Assembly: GCA_964617665.1 (NCBI GenBank)
Contig: CAZUAH010000239.1
Span: forward strand, 1-20,305
Direction: 5' to 3'
Length of the DNA stretch: 20,305 bases
DNA from: JADHUC01 sp964617665
GTDB lineage: Bacteria; Planctomycetota; Planctomycetia; Pirellulales; Pirellulaceae
Under the pieces are notes generated by a model that worked only from the letters and a program-made list of their open reading frames with translations, was not told the DNA's origin and did not search any database. This document shows positions 1 through 8,151 of the stretch, piece by piece; positions within the stretch are counted from its first letter, which is position 1, and each line of letters begins with the position of its first letter. The translations under genes and the position numbers were made by a program.

Positions 1-473
1 AACGCCGCGGCAAGTTGGCAGATTTCAACGCTGTCGAAAGGTTTTTTCAGAATCAGTAGTTGATCGCTTCGTCCCTCCAGTTGCTCGATGATCTCGTGCC
101 AACTGTAGTCCGAATAGGCCGTGCAAATCACCACTTCGACTGCAGGATCTTCATTCCAGAGGCGTCGAATCGTCTCGATGCCATCCATTCCCGGTGGCAT
201 GCGCATGTCGACAAATGCCATCGCGTAGGGCTGACCTGCCTTCAGGGCTTGGACGACCATCTCCACTCCCTCCTGCCCCTGATGGGCGGAGTCTATGACA
301 TACAGCTCTTGTGTCTTGAAGAAATCGTCGCTGCCGAACAGGGCGGTTGCCACTGCGTCCAAGCCTTCCGTGATACGGTCGCCGCCGAGGATCTTTTGGA
401 AGTCTTCGTGAATTGCCGCATTGTCGTCGATGATCAAGATCCGACGGTTCTTGTCGCTGTTTCCGTCGTACAT
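1..473 (-). CDS. Response regulator receiver, 3' end beyond window (partial)
   Basis: The visible 157 residues form a CheY-like receiver. The acidic pocket is ILIIDDN (D16, D17), the phosphoacceptor is D89 in FVDMRMPPGMDG, the switch Thr is T118 in CTAYSD, and the conserved Lys is in LILKKPF (K143/K144). An insertion of about 30 residues lies between helix 1 and strand 2 (about 30-60), so D89 sits much later than the usual position near 54. This layout, with 'AIHEDFQKIL' after the acidic pair, is known from receivers paired with multi-sensor kinases. The ATG at 473 is preceded by AGGAGA seven bases upstream. The gene lies 50 bp downstream of HK1 and is probably cotranscribed with it, so it is the likely phosphorylation partner of HK1 or HK2 (inference). 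Its C-terminus runs off the left edge, so a further output or kinase domain cannot be excluded. Confidence 0.9.
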   Translation of the reverse strand, partial: MYDGNSDKNRRILIIDDNAAIHEDFQKILGGDRITEGLDAVATALFGSDDFFKTQELYVIDSAHQGQEGVEMVVQALKAGQPYAMAFVDMRMPPGMDGIETIRRLWNEDPAVEVVICTAYSDYSWHEIIEQLEGRSDQLLILKKPFDSVEICQLAAA

Positions 474-523
474 TTCGTGCTCTCCTCGATTCGTCCGAAA
501 GGGGAAATATTGCGTGCTCGTAG

Positions 524-2218
524 TCAACATATTGCGGTCGACACTTCACGTGAAAGGTCGACCGTTCGATCTTGCTTGTCTTCCTGGTCAGGCTCCTGTG
601 CAGATGCGATTGGGAGAGTAAGCGAAAACTTCGCTCCTTCCCCGGGCCCTTCGCTGTAGGCGGTCAACGCCCCTCCGAGCTCTTTGGCTGCCAGCGCGCT
701 GCTGTGCAAACCAAAGCCATGGCCCTCCTTCTTCGTTGTGAACCCATGCTGGAAGATCCGGCTTAGGTTGTCAGCGGGAATGCCGATTCCGTTGTCTTCC
801 ACCTCGACCGTCACGCGATCCTCGTGGCAGCGGACCACGCGGAGGGTCAATCGCTTCTCGTCTGCGTCCGCAGCGGCCAAAGACTGCTTTGCATTGCTGA
901 TCAGGTTCACGAGTATCTGCAAGACCTTGTGCCTGTCGGTCGTGACCTGCGGCATTTCCTCGTACTCCCGCAGCACTGTGTCGTTGTGCCTTAGGAAGCT
1001 TGCATCGTTCGTCTTCAACGCGTCCTCGACCAAATCGGACAACGAGACTGACACCGTGACGCCACTGGTGGTGGCGTACGCCTGCTGCCTATTGACGATT
1101 TCCTTGATGTGCTCGACGTTTTTCATCAGGGCATCAGCTTCTTCAGACATGGAGTCGCGTTCGCCGTCAAGCTGTCGGGACAATTCACGCAAGTATTCCG
1201 GCAAGTGTTTGCCTCTCTCGTCGCTCGTGATGAACGTTCCCAAGTCCTCGGCGTGCTGATCGATCAGGACGTTTACCTTGGCCAGTTCGGTGACCAGGCT
1301 TCTTCTGACCTTTTCGTTCAGCAATTGGGCCGAAACGTTGACGCTGTTGAGCACGTTGCCCACGTTATGCAGCACGTCGGTGGCCACCTCGGCCATCCCG
1401 GCCAAGCGGGCCGATTGCACCAACTTTCGGTGGGTCGTTTCGAGTTCTGCCTCTGCCCGGTCGCGCTCGCGTATGCGGGCTCGCAAGTGTCGGTATGACA
1501 GCCCGATTCCTCCTAGACCCAGAACCCAGAAGAACCCGTGCCACATGGTGGTTGAAAGCACCGTCGCACGCGCAATCGTCCACAGAGGCGCCATGGGCAC
1601 CGAAACGCTGATGCCGCCGCGGACGTCACCCTCCTGATACCCCTGTGCCGCATGGCACTTCAGGCATCCCTTCTCGGTCATCAGAGGACGCATCAGCCGC
1701 AGGTGGGGCTCGCCACGGAACTCTTCTATCGAGCTGTGCTCCGGTGCGCCGCGTTCAAAGGCTTCGAGCGCCGCTGTTTCCCACGGGTCGGGGCCATTCT
1801 CTGGCCGAATCGGATCAAGACTTGTAATATGTCCCTGGACCCCATTGGTCTGGGCACCCAATTCGTGGACTTGTCGGGTCATATACGCCGGGTTGACCAG
1901 GGTAAGGGCTCGCTCCGACGGCGTTTGGATGTCTCGCTCGGGCACGTTCAGGTGTGCGTTTGGGGTCGTTGTGTCGGTGGCCGGAACGTAAACACCTCCG
2001 TGCATGGCGTTCCATCGACGGTAGAGAACGTCCTTCTCGAATCCGGCTCGTGCCTGGGTACGCGCCACCTCTTCTGTTACTCGTTCCTGCTCATGCAGGT
2101 TCCACGCCAGGGAAATCCCGATGATCGCCGTCCAGACAATTGCCAAGACGACGGTCCACCGCCCCAGCCGGATGGTCCGTCGCACGGTCGTCTTCTTGTT
2201 CATTGTTGTGTCGCGCAT
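524..2218 (-). CDS. HK1: membrane sensor kinase with Tll0287-like haem-binding domain
   Basis: The protein has 564 residues. TM helix 1 (about 21-40) is followed by an extracytoplasmic Tll0287-like (DUF3365) domain (about 40-205), TM helix 2 (about 220-242), a short coiled coil, and the kinase core. The sensor domain has the family signature TLVNPAYMTRQ and a c-type haem motif CLKCH (C185, C188, H189) followed by GYQEGDVRGG, so redox or diatomic-gas sensing is likely (inference). The core has H284 in VLHNVGNVLNSV, an N box in LQILVNLISNAKQSL, EVEDNGIGI, and GHGFGLHSSALAA. The ATG at 2218 was chosen because GGAG lies seven bases upstream and because HK4 starts with the same GCCATGCGCGAC context; in-frame starts further upstream (ATG 2242, TTG 2248) are possible. 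It lies 26 bp after HK2 and its core is closest to that of HK2. It ends in Cys (STAIC). Confidence 0.92.
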   Translation of the reverse strand: MRDTTMNKKTTVRRTIRLGRWTVVLAIVWTAIIGISLAWNLHEQERVTEEVARTQARAGFEKDVLYRRWNAMHGGVYVPATDTTTPNAHLNVPERDIQTPSERALTLVNPAYMTRQVHELGAQTNGVQGHITSLDPIRPENGPDPWETAALEAFERGAPEHSSIEEFRGEPHLRLMRPLMTEKGCLKCHAAQGYQEGDVRGGISVSVPMAPLWTIARATVLSTTMWHGFFWVLGLGGIGLSYRHLRARIRERDRAEAELETTHRKLVQSARLAGMAEVATDVLHNVGNVLNSVNVSAQLLNEKVRRSLVTELAKVNVLIDQHAEDLGTFITSDERGKHLPEYLRELSRQLDGERDSMSEEADALMKNVEHIKEIVNRQQAYATTSGVTVSVSLSDLVEDALKTNDASFLRHNDTVLREYEEMPQVTTDRHKVLQILVNLISNAKQSLAAADADEKRLTLRVVRCHEDRVTVEVEDNGIGIPADNLSRIFQHGFTTKKEGHGFGLHSSALAAKELGGALTAYSEGPGEGAKFSLTLPIASAQEPDQEDKQDRTVDLSREVSTAIC

Positions 2219-2244
2219 GGCGTAACTCCACCTCCCGTGCATGA

Positions 2245-5200
2245 TCAACAGACCAGTTGAGCGGCCGGGATGATCGTCTGTTCTGTCGGTGCCGGCGTCT
2301 TGTCTTCCGCGTGAGTGAATGGCAGTTCCAATGTGAACGTCGCGCCCTGTCCGTGTCCGTCGCTGTGGGCGGTCAACGCCCCGCCCAGCTCTTTGGCTGC
2401 CAGCGCGCTACTGTGCAAACCAAAGCCGTGGCCCTTCTTCTTCGTTGTGAACCCATGCTGGAAGATTCGGCTTAGGTTGTCAGTGGAAATGCCGACTCCG
2501 TTGTCTTCCACCTCGACCGCCACGCGGTTCTTGTGGGAGCGGACCACGCGGAGGGTCAATCGCTTTTCGTCTGCGTCCGCAGCGGCCAGAGCTTGCTTTG
2601 CGTTGCCGATCAGATTCACGAGTATCTGCAAGACCTTGTGCCTGTCGGTCGTGACCTGCGGCAGTTCCTCGTATTCTCGCAGCACTGTGACGTTGTGCCT
2701 TAGGAAGCTCGCATCGTTCGTCTTCAACCCGTCCTCGGCCAGGTCGGTCAAGGAGACCGGTATGGTGACTCCGCTTGTCGTGGCAAACGACTGCTGCATG
2801 TTGACGATTTCCTTGATGTGTTCGACATTCTTCATCAGCGTATCGAGCTCTTCCATCACGAAGCCGCGTTCGCTGTCAAGCTGCTCGGACAGTGCTCGCA
2901 AGAATTCGGGTAGCAGTTTGCCCCTTTCGTCGGCTGTTATGAAAGTGGCCAGGTCGTCGGCATGCTGTTCGATCAGGGCGACTGCCTTTGACAAGCCGGA
3001 GATGCGGCTAGTCTTGACTCTCTCCGCCACCAATTGGCCCGAGACATTAACGCTGTTCAGTACGTTGCCCACATTGTGCAGCACGCCCGTGGCCACGTCG
3101 GCCATGCCGGCCAGGCGGGAGGTTTCGATTAGCTCCTGATTCAGTCTATTGCGTTCGGCTTCCGCCTGCTTGCGCTCGGTGAGATCTCGCCAAAGGCAAT
3201 GGAGTATCGTTTTTCCTTGATAGGTAATCGGAGTGAGCGAGACCTCGACGGGGAAATCCTCACCGTTTGCCTTACGGTGCATCCATTCGAAGCGGTGAAA
3301 ACCCTTGTCAAAGGCGGTCCGCATCATCTCGCCCGCCTTCTCAAAGGAACTGCGGCCATCGGGCTGCACCGGCGGCGAAAGCTCCGAAGGATGAGTCATT
3401 AGGAAGCCATCGCGACTGGGGTATCCGAGCATTCGTGCGGTGGCGTCATTGCAGTCCACAAACGTCTCGGCGTCGATCAGCAAAATGGCGTCATCGGCAG
3501 CGTGCAGGACAGACAAGAACCGCTGGTCACTCTCCCGCAACGCTTCCGCGGCCCGCATACGTTCGGTAGCGTCCGAGCAAGCGCCGATCACGCGGATTGG
3601 GCTGCCAGTATCGTCCAGAATGGCCGAACCGCGGTCCTCCCAATGTCGCCAGTCACCGTCTTTGTGCCGAATCCGGTAGGTGACGTTTATCGGTTCGGCA
3701 CTCTGGCGATGGTGTTCTACTGCGTCGCCGATCTTTTCGTGATCCTCGGGATGGATCAACGCCAGCCAACCCTCGATGGTCGGAGGAATCGTGCCTTGGG
3801 GGTAGCCGAGGGCAGCGTCGATGTCTCCCATCCACTCAAGCTGGTCGGTGGTCACGTCCCATTCGTAGATCAGGTCACTGACGGACATGGCGACCCGTTC
3901 AAACCGGTCTTTGTTTTCTCGTAAGTCGTCCTCGGCTTGTTTTCGAGCGGCAATGTCGCGAACGACGGCTTGAAGCACTGGCCGGCCGTCCAACTGCAAG
4001 GCGTTAAGCAGCACCTCGGCAGCGAAATCTTCGTCGGTATCCAGTCGCTTGTGCATCCATTCGAAGCGATGGGTCCCTTTTTCCATCGCCGTGGCGATTC
4101 GCCGATTGGCCAGCGTCATCGAATCGGTTCCGCACGGCTGGAACGCGGGAGACAAATCGGCGGGGTGTTTGGTGCAGAACTCTGCCTTGTCGCGACATCC
4201 GAATATTTGCACGGTGGCGTCGTTGCAGTCGAAGAAGCCCTTTTCGTCCAGAAGCATGACGGCGTCGCTTGTCGAATCGTACAACGTGCGGAACTTCGTC
4301 TCCGATCGCCCAAGCTCCGCTTCCGTCTGTTTTCTCGCCGTGATGTCCGCCAGGGTCAGCAGTGCGTGTTTCTCTCCACCCAGCGTTAGCGGGGTCGCAT
4401 TGACCGCGAACGAGAGCTGCGTCTCTTCGCCTTTGATCATCACCCGAATGGTCGCTTCGACGTTCCGGACTCGTTCGCCTTTCTTCAGGGCACGTTCGAT
4501 GGTATTGCGAACACGACAGTCGGGGCAGGCGGTAGCGTGACCACACCCTTTTGGCGTCTCGCCCGCATGAATGCAACAGAAGCCGTCACCCGGCTGGTGA
4601 CTAAGCAAATCGGACGCTTCCCTGCCGACAAGGTGGGTGGCCACATCGTTGACGCGAGTGACCCGAGTATCTGCGTCCAGCAGAAACATGCCAACTTGGG
4701 CAGCGTCGAAGATGGTCTGTAGGTTGGCTCGTTCGCAGGCCAGCTCTTCGTTCCTCGCCTGCAATGCATCTTCCGCTTGTTTGCGCTCGGTGACATCCAG
4801 GATTATGGCAACGAACACTGCTCGCTGCTCGAGAGTGGAGCTCTGCAGGTTGACTTCGACGGGATAGAGTGAGCCGTCTTTTCGCAAATGGTTGGTGGCG
4901 AATCGGATGGCGTTGCTCGTTCCATCTCGCAAGGGAGCAATCAGCGTCTCGAACAACTCGGCCGAAAACTCTGGTTTCAGGTCGAGCGGTGTCATTCCTC
5001 GAAGTTCGTCAAGCGAATAGCCGAGGTTTGCCCGTGCGCCGTGATTGACGTGAACAAAACGTAGTGAGCACGCGTCGAAGATGTAGATTTCGTTGTCGGA
5101 ACTGTCGAGGATGTTTCCGATGCTGGTGAGGCGCTCGGCCGCTCGTCTAGCCTTTTCTTCGCGCTGGCATGCTTCCTGGAGGCGTCGCTTCGTTTGTTCC

Positions 5201-5355
5201 AGTTCGTCGATGGTCTCAGCCGAGTGCACGATCGCATCGGCCTGCGCCCCCGCGAGTGCTTTGTTCCTTCTTTCGGATTCGGTCAGTTCCGTCCGTGCCT
5301 CCTCCAGTTCCTTCCTAAGGTCGGCCACGGTCGAATCAAGATTGCCATGCGACAT
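2245..5355 (-). CDS. HK2: cytoplasmic multi-PAS histidine kinase (five PAS domains)
   Basis: The protein has 1036 residues and no membrane segment. The order is a coiled coil (1-80), PAS1 (about 80-195), a Cys-rich PAS2 (about 210-340, with Cys 260, 261, 271, 277 and 280), PAS3 (about 352-475), PAS4 of the PAS_3 fold (about 485-600), PAS5 (about 610-730), and the kinase core. The PAS domains are joined by typical DITARKQAE / DLTERKQAE linkers. The core has H760 in LHNVGN, then LQILVNLIGNAKQAL, VEDNGVGI and GHGFGLHSS. The ATG at 5355 follows an AGAGGG motif about ten bases upstream; a GTG at 5361 is also in frame. Only six bases separate it from the stop of the small TusA-like gene, and HK1 follows after 26 bp, which suggests one operon. 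PAS3-PAS4 match the PAS pair of HK5, including at the DNA level. The C-terminal tail is PAAQLVC. Confidence 0.95.
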   Translation of the reverse strand: MSHGNLDSTVADLRKELEEARTELTESERRNKALAGAQADAIVHSAETIDELEQTKRRLQEACQREEKARRAAERLTSIGNILDSSDNEIYIFDACSLRFVHVNHGARANLGYSLDELRGMTPLDLKPEFSAELFETLIAPLRDGTSNAIRFATNHLRKDGSLYPVEVNLQSSTLEQRAVFVAIILDVTERKQAEDALQARNEELACERANLQTIFDAAQVGMFLLDADTRVTRVNDVATHLVGREASDLLSHQPGDGFCCIHAGETPKGCGHATACPDCRVRNTIERALKKGERVRNVEATIRVMIKGEETQLSFAVNATPLTLGGEKHALLTLADITARKQTEAELGRSETKFRTLYDSTSDAVMLLDEKGFFDCNDATVQIFGCRDKAEFCTKHPADLSPAFQPCGTDSMTLANRRIATAMEKGTHRFEWMHKRLDTDEDFAAEVLLNALQLDGRPVLQAVVRDIAARKQAEDDLRENKDRFERVAMSVSDLIYEWDVTTDQLEWMGDIDAALGYPQGTIPPTIEGWLALIHPEDHEKIGDAVEHHRQSAEPINVTYRIRHKDGDWRHWEDRGSAILDDTGSPIRVIGACSDATERMRAAEALRESDQRFLSVLHAADDAILLIDAETFVDCNDATARMLGYPSRDGFLMTHPSELSPPVQPDGRSSFEKAGEMMRTAFDKGFHRFEWMHRKANGEDFPVEVSLTPITYQGKTILHCLWRDLTERKQAEAERNRLNQELIETSRLAGMADVATGVLHNVGNVLNSVNVSGQLVAERVKTSRISGLSKAVALIEQHADDLATFITADERGKLLPEFLRALSEQLDSERGFVMEELDTLMKNVEHIKEIVNMQQSFATTSGVTIPVSLTDLAEDGLKTNDASFLRHNVTVLREYEELPQVTTDRHKVLQILVNLIGNAKQALAAADADEKRLTLRVVRSHKNRVAVEVEDNGVGISTDNLSRIFQHGFTTKKKGHGFGLHSSALAAKELGGALTAHSDGHGQGATFTLELPFTHAEDKTPAPTEQTIIPAAQLVC

Positions 5356-5361
5356 GATCAC

Positions 5362-5523
5362 TTAGCCCTCTTTGTCTTGCTTGCGGATCACAGCCATCAG
5401 GCGTTCACCGGTGTTCTCAAATCGAACAAGCTCGTTTCCCGTCCTGTTGCACCATGCCTCGACATCCAAACAGAACGCCGGATCGCTTGCAGCGGCGACA
5501 ATCTCCTGCACTGCTTGATTCAT
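5362..5523 (-). CDS. 53-aa TusA-like small protein, first gene of the HK2-HK1 operon
   Basis: This short ORF encodes 53 residues beginning MNQAVQEIVAAASDP, with DVEAWCNRTGNELV in the middle and ending AVIRKQDKEG. The pattern of a helix with a Cys and 'TGNELV', followed by two strands ending in 'VIRK', resembles the C-terminal half of TusA-type sulfur-carrier proteins (family knowledge, from memory). The N-terminal CPxP motif that carries the catalytic Cys in TusA is absent, so sulfur transfer is doubtful. Its Cys residues are C18 and C25. A GAGAGG motif lies four to five bases before the ATG. Its TAA is six bases before the ATG of HK2, so translational coupling is likely, and it may be a regulatory partner or redox accessory of HK2 (inference). 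The coding call rests on tight spacing, the RBS and family resemblance. Confidence 0.7.
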   Translation of the reverse strand: MNQAVQEIVAAASDPAFCLDVEAWCNRTGNELVRFENTGERLMAVIRKQDKEG

Positions 5524-5701
5524 TTCGCCTCTCGTTCATTCTCTCGCGATCAGTTCTTTCCGGCCCCACAAGGGCGATACGCCTGCGTTATCCCGCGACC
5601 AACGTTCATATCCTCCGCCCGCGGCTCTTGCCATCCAGATGGCTGCGGTCTGCCATCCGCGATCGAAGCATCATCGGATGACAAAGTCAGACTGTTCATT
5701 C

Positions 5702-5756
5702 CGCCCGAACAAGGATGGCTTACGAAAAGCGGATGCTGAATGAGAAAGTTTCGCAC
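5702..5756 (-). promoter_or_regulatory. Upstream element shared with 10541-10595
   Basis: Read on the minus strand, these 55 bases align without gaps to 10595-10541, with 39 of 55 positions identical by hand count, including the 14-base run CGTAAGCCATCCTT. Both copies lie 130-180 bp upstream of the first gene of a kinase operon. A regulatory role is inferred from position only; the element could also be a relic of duplicated DNA. Confidence 0.4.
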
Positions 5757-5785
5757 CACCATTTGGCGTCCGCGCCCAATGGCAC

Positions 5786-5813
5786 AAAAAAGAAAGGTGC
5801 CGCGCCGCGAGGC
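5786..5813 (-). terminator. Candidate intrinsic terminator after HK3
   Basis: On the minus strand a GC-rich imperfect hairpin (GCCTCGCGGCGCGGC, one mismatch) is followed after ACC by the T-rich run TTTCTTTTTT. It lies about 140 bp downstream of the HK3 stop and before the upstream region of the HK2 operon, where a terminator would be expected. The short loop and interrupted T-run keep confidence low. Confidence 0.35.
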
Positions 5814-5950
5814 CAATCCGACGGGCGCAGGTCGCGCACCTAGAGCATGGGAAGCGACGACGCGCACCGACTCCACGGCGATGCGACCATCTAGGGAGCC
5901 CTCGACTAGCCAGACTCATCAAGAGCTCCGATTCAGGTCCGTTTCGCTCC

Positions 5951-7840
5951 CTAAACAGCCACGGAATGATCAACAGGAAGGGCCGGTCGCTCGCTTGCCG
6001 AATCGTCGAGTGGCAGTTCAAGTTTGAACGTTGCGCCCTTTCCAGGTCCGTCGCTACGAACGCTTAACGTCCCCCCGAGTTCTTTGGCTGCCAGCGCGCT
6101 GCTGTGCAAACCAAAACCGTGGCCCTCCTTCTTCGTTGTGAACCCATGCTGGAAGATCCGCTCTAGGTTGTCACTGGAAATGCCGATCCCGTTGTCTTCC
6201 ACCTCGACCGCCACGCGATCCTCGCAAGAGCGGACCACGCGGAGGGTCAATCGCCTCTCGTTTGATTGGGAAGCGGCCAAAGCCTGCTTGGCGTTGCCGA
6301 TCAGATTCACGAGTATCTGCAGGACCTTGTGCCTGTCGGTCGTGACTTGAGGCAGCTCTTCGTACTCCCGCAGCAATTCGACGTCATGTTTAAGGAAACT
6401 GGCATCGTTCGTCTTCAGCGCATCCTCGACCAAGTCGGTCAACGATACCGGCATCGTGACGCCGCTTGTCGAGGCAAACGACTGTTGCATACTGACGATT
6501 TGCTTAATATGCTCGACGCTCTCCATCAGGCCGCCGATCTCTTCGAGTACGAAGTCGCGTTCGGCGTGAAGTTGCGTGGACAGACCTCGCAAGTAATCGG
6601 GCAGCAGTTTGCCCTTCTCGTCGCCAGTGATGAACATCGCCAAGTCGTCAGCGTGCTGTTCGATCAGGGCGTTTGCCTTGGCCAAACCGGTGACGCGGCT
6701 GTTCTTGACCTTTTCGGCCACCAACTGGCCCGATACGTTGACGCTGTTCAGCACGTTGCCCACGTTGTGCAGCACCCCGGTGGCCACGTCGGCCATCCCG
6801 GCCAAGCGGGAGGTTTCGACCAGCTTCTGGTTCAACTCATTGCGTTCGGTCACGTCGACAAAGGCCTCCAGCAGGACATCCTCGCCGTCCACGTTGATCG
6901 GCACCGCCGTCTTGAAGATCGGAATCTCCGTTTTATCCTTGGCAATCAGCGTTCTCTCTGCACCGTCGACGGTCTTTCCTAAGCCCAGAATGGGGCACTC
7001 GCCGTCTTCGGGTTGGCAGAACGTCGAATCGCATGTGTGTCCAAGAATTTCGTCCTCGCAGTCACGTCCCATCACTGCAATGGCCGCCGGATTGGCCAGC
7101 CGGATGGTCTTGTCCTTGCCGATTAGGATCACCCCGACCGGCAAGGACTCCAAAATCGTCTTCAGCGTTTCTTCGCTCTGATGAACCTGGCGCAGGATCT
7201 GAGCCATGGCTGTCTCGTACAAACAGGCCAGGGCGAAGACCAGCACGATCAACCCGATCCAAGCCAGCGCGCAGAGCAACGCACCGTGGCGGGGAGTCAG
7301 ATCATTCGGAAAGGAATAGCCGCCGCAATGGAGCGCATAGAACGCGACCAGCGACAACACCGTGAGAACCAGCCAGAAGACGGCGGAACGTCGGCCGGCG
7401 GTCCTCAGAGCCACAACGGGCACCGCCGCGTACCAGGGGAGCGAAGGAGCCCCGTGCCCCGCCAGGCGGCACGCCAGGGCGGCCAGCACGCCGAAGAAGG
7501 CCACGCTAAGTAGATTGCCAGCAACAACGGGTGATCCGGTCCGATGCATGAAGTACAGAGAGGTGAACGCCGTGGCGATAGATACGCCGAGCACCGCTAC
7601 GCTAATCGGGCTGTTCAACGCGAAGAAGACTGCACCGTAGATGATACCCAGCGAGATGAGTATCCAGGCGAACACCACCATTAGCCGGGCTCGGCGGCGC
7701 ACGTCCAGATCGCCGGTGTGTACACGGGGAGGTAGGAACCAGTCAATGCCGGCGTTCATGCAGGACTGCATCGCGTGTGCCGCGGGCCTTGTTTTTTTCA
7801 ATGACGTGATGTGTTGTTTGCGATTGCAGCTATGAGTCAC
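5951..7840 (-). CDS. HK3: six-helix membrane sensor kinase with PAS domain
   Basis: The protein has 629 residues from a GTG start. An N-terminal block of about six hydrophobic helices (about 53-73, 79-98, 106-124, 135-147, 151-172, 187-208) forms an integral membrane sensor. A PAS domain (about 222-332) contains Cys 261, 270, 275 and 282 (HTCDSTFCQ...ECPILGLG), a Cys cluster also seen in HK2 and HK4. The core has H358 in LHNVGN and the same N, G1 and G2 boxes as its paralogues. The GTG at 7840 has GGAGGT nine bases upstream; an ATG at 7759 (MNAGIDWFLP) would give a shorter protein and is an alternative. Its core DNA at 6267-6826 is identical to that of HK5. It lies 311 bp after HK4, with a receiver remnant in the gap. 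The C-terminal tail is VDHSVAV. Confidence 0.93.
   Translation of the reverse strand: MTHSCNRKQHITSLKKTRPAAHAMQSCMNAGIDWFLPPRVHTGDLDVRRRARLMVVFAWILISLGIIYGAVFFALNSPISVAVLGVSIATAFTSLYFMHRTGSPVVAGNLLSVAFFGVLAALACRLAGHGAPSLPWYAAVPVVALRTAGRRSAVFWLVLTVLSLVAFYALHCGGYSFPNDLTPRHGALLCALAWIGLIVLVFALACLYETAMAQILRQVHQSEETLKTILESLPVGVILIGKDKTIRLANPAAIAVMGRDCEDEILGHTCDSTFCQPEDGECPILGLGKTVDGAERTLIAKDKTEIPIFKTAVPINVDGEDVLLEAFVDVTERNELNQKLVETSRLAGMADVATGVLHNVGNVLNSVNVSGQLVAEKVKNSRVTGLAKANALIEQHADDLAMFITGDEKGKLLPDYLRGLSTQLHAERDFVLEEIGGLMESVEHIKQIVSMQQSFASTSGVTMPVSLTDLVEDALKTNDASFLKHDVELLREYEELPQVTTDRHKVLQILVNLIGNAKQALAASQSNERRLTLRVVRSCEDRVAVEVEDNGIGISSDNLERIFQHGFTTKKEGHGFGLHSSALAAKELGGTLSVRSDGPGKGATFKLELPLDDSASERPALPVDHSVAV
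6267..6826. repeat. 560-bp perfect direct repeat, copy 1 (within HK3)
   Basis: Every base from 6267 to 6826 matches 11380-11939 at a constant offset of 5113. On the protein side the tract runs from KLVETSRLAGMADVA, just before the phosphoacceptor helix, to NAKQALAAS after the N box. The match stops sharply at the PAS-kinase linker (6827) and falls to roughly 90% on the other side. Confidence 0.98.
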
Positions 7841-8151
7841 GGGACGGCCACCTCCCTAGCCCATATCGCGCAGGTTATACCCCGGACGACTGTTAGGATG
7901 GTGATCCGGTTATCTGCGTTCGCTGGCACTTGGTTCTCCGTGTCGTTCTTGAGGCCTTGTGGATCGCCGCATTGCCATCAATGCTCCAGATCCGTCGGTT
8001 CCTGTCGCTGTTTACGTCGTGCATTTCTGTCTCGCCACCCTTGGGCTGACATAGCGCCGTCCCTTCGGGACTGAAAAACGACACGTTCGAAGCAAATCCG
8101 CTGTGTGACGATAAATCGAGCACCCAGACCTGTTCCCCTTTCTTCTCGTCG
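7841..8151 (-). other. Gap between HK4 and HK3 holding a receiver remnant
   Basis: This 311-bp stretch has no intact gene. On the minus strand it starts at the HK4 stop, contains a decayed receiver start (8024-7955) and ends with the GGGAGGT ribosome-binding site of HK3. No terminator with a T-run was seen, so read-through from HK4 into HK3 is plausible. Confidence 0.5.
7955..8024 (-). pseudogene. Remnant of a response-regulator 5' end
   Basis: From the ATG at 8024 the frame reads MHDVNSDRNRRIWSIDGN followed by AAIHKA. This parallels the start of the receiver at 473, MYDGNSDKNRRILIIDDN then AAIHED. By hand count 57 of 70 bases agree. Similarity extends into the ribosome-binding region (GAGACAGAA against GAGCACGAA before the ATG). 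After about 24 codons similarity is lost and no phosphoacceptor region follows. The second Asp of the acidic pocket is already Gly. It sits directly downstream of HK4, just as the intact receiver sits downstream of HK1, so it is best read as the wreck of a second kinase-receiver pair. Confidence 0.75.

Larger units (their letters stand above)
5524..5950 (-). other. Intergenic region between HK3 and the HK2 operon
   Basis: This stretch of 427 bp has no convincing gene. The open frames across it have Arg/Pro/Ser-rich compositions typical of non-coding GC-rich DNA. On the minus strand it holds, in order after the HK3 stop, a candidate terminator (5786-5813), an element shared with the region before the gene at 9663-10409 (5702-5756), and then about 180 bp leading to the TusA-like gene. 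It probably contains the end of one unit and the promoter of the next. No convincing -35/-10 or sigma-54 pair was found. Confidence 0.5.
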
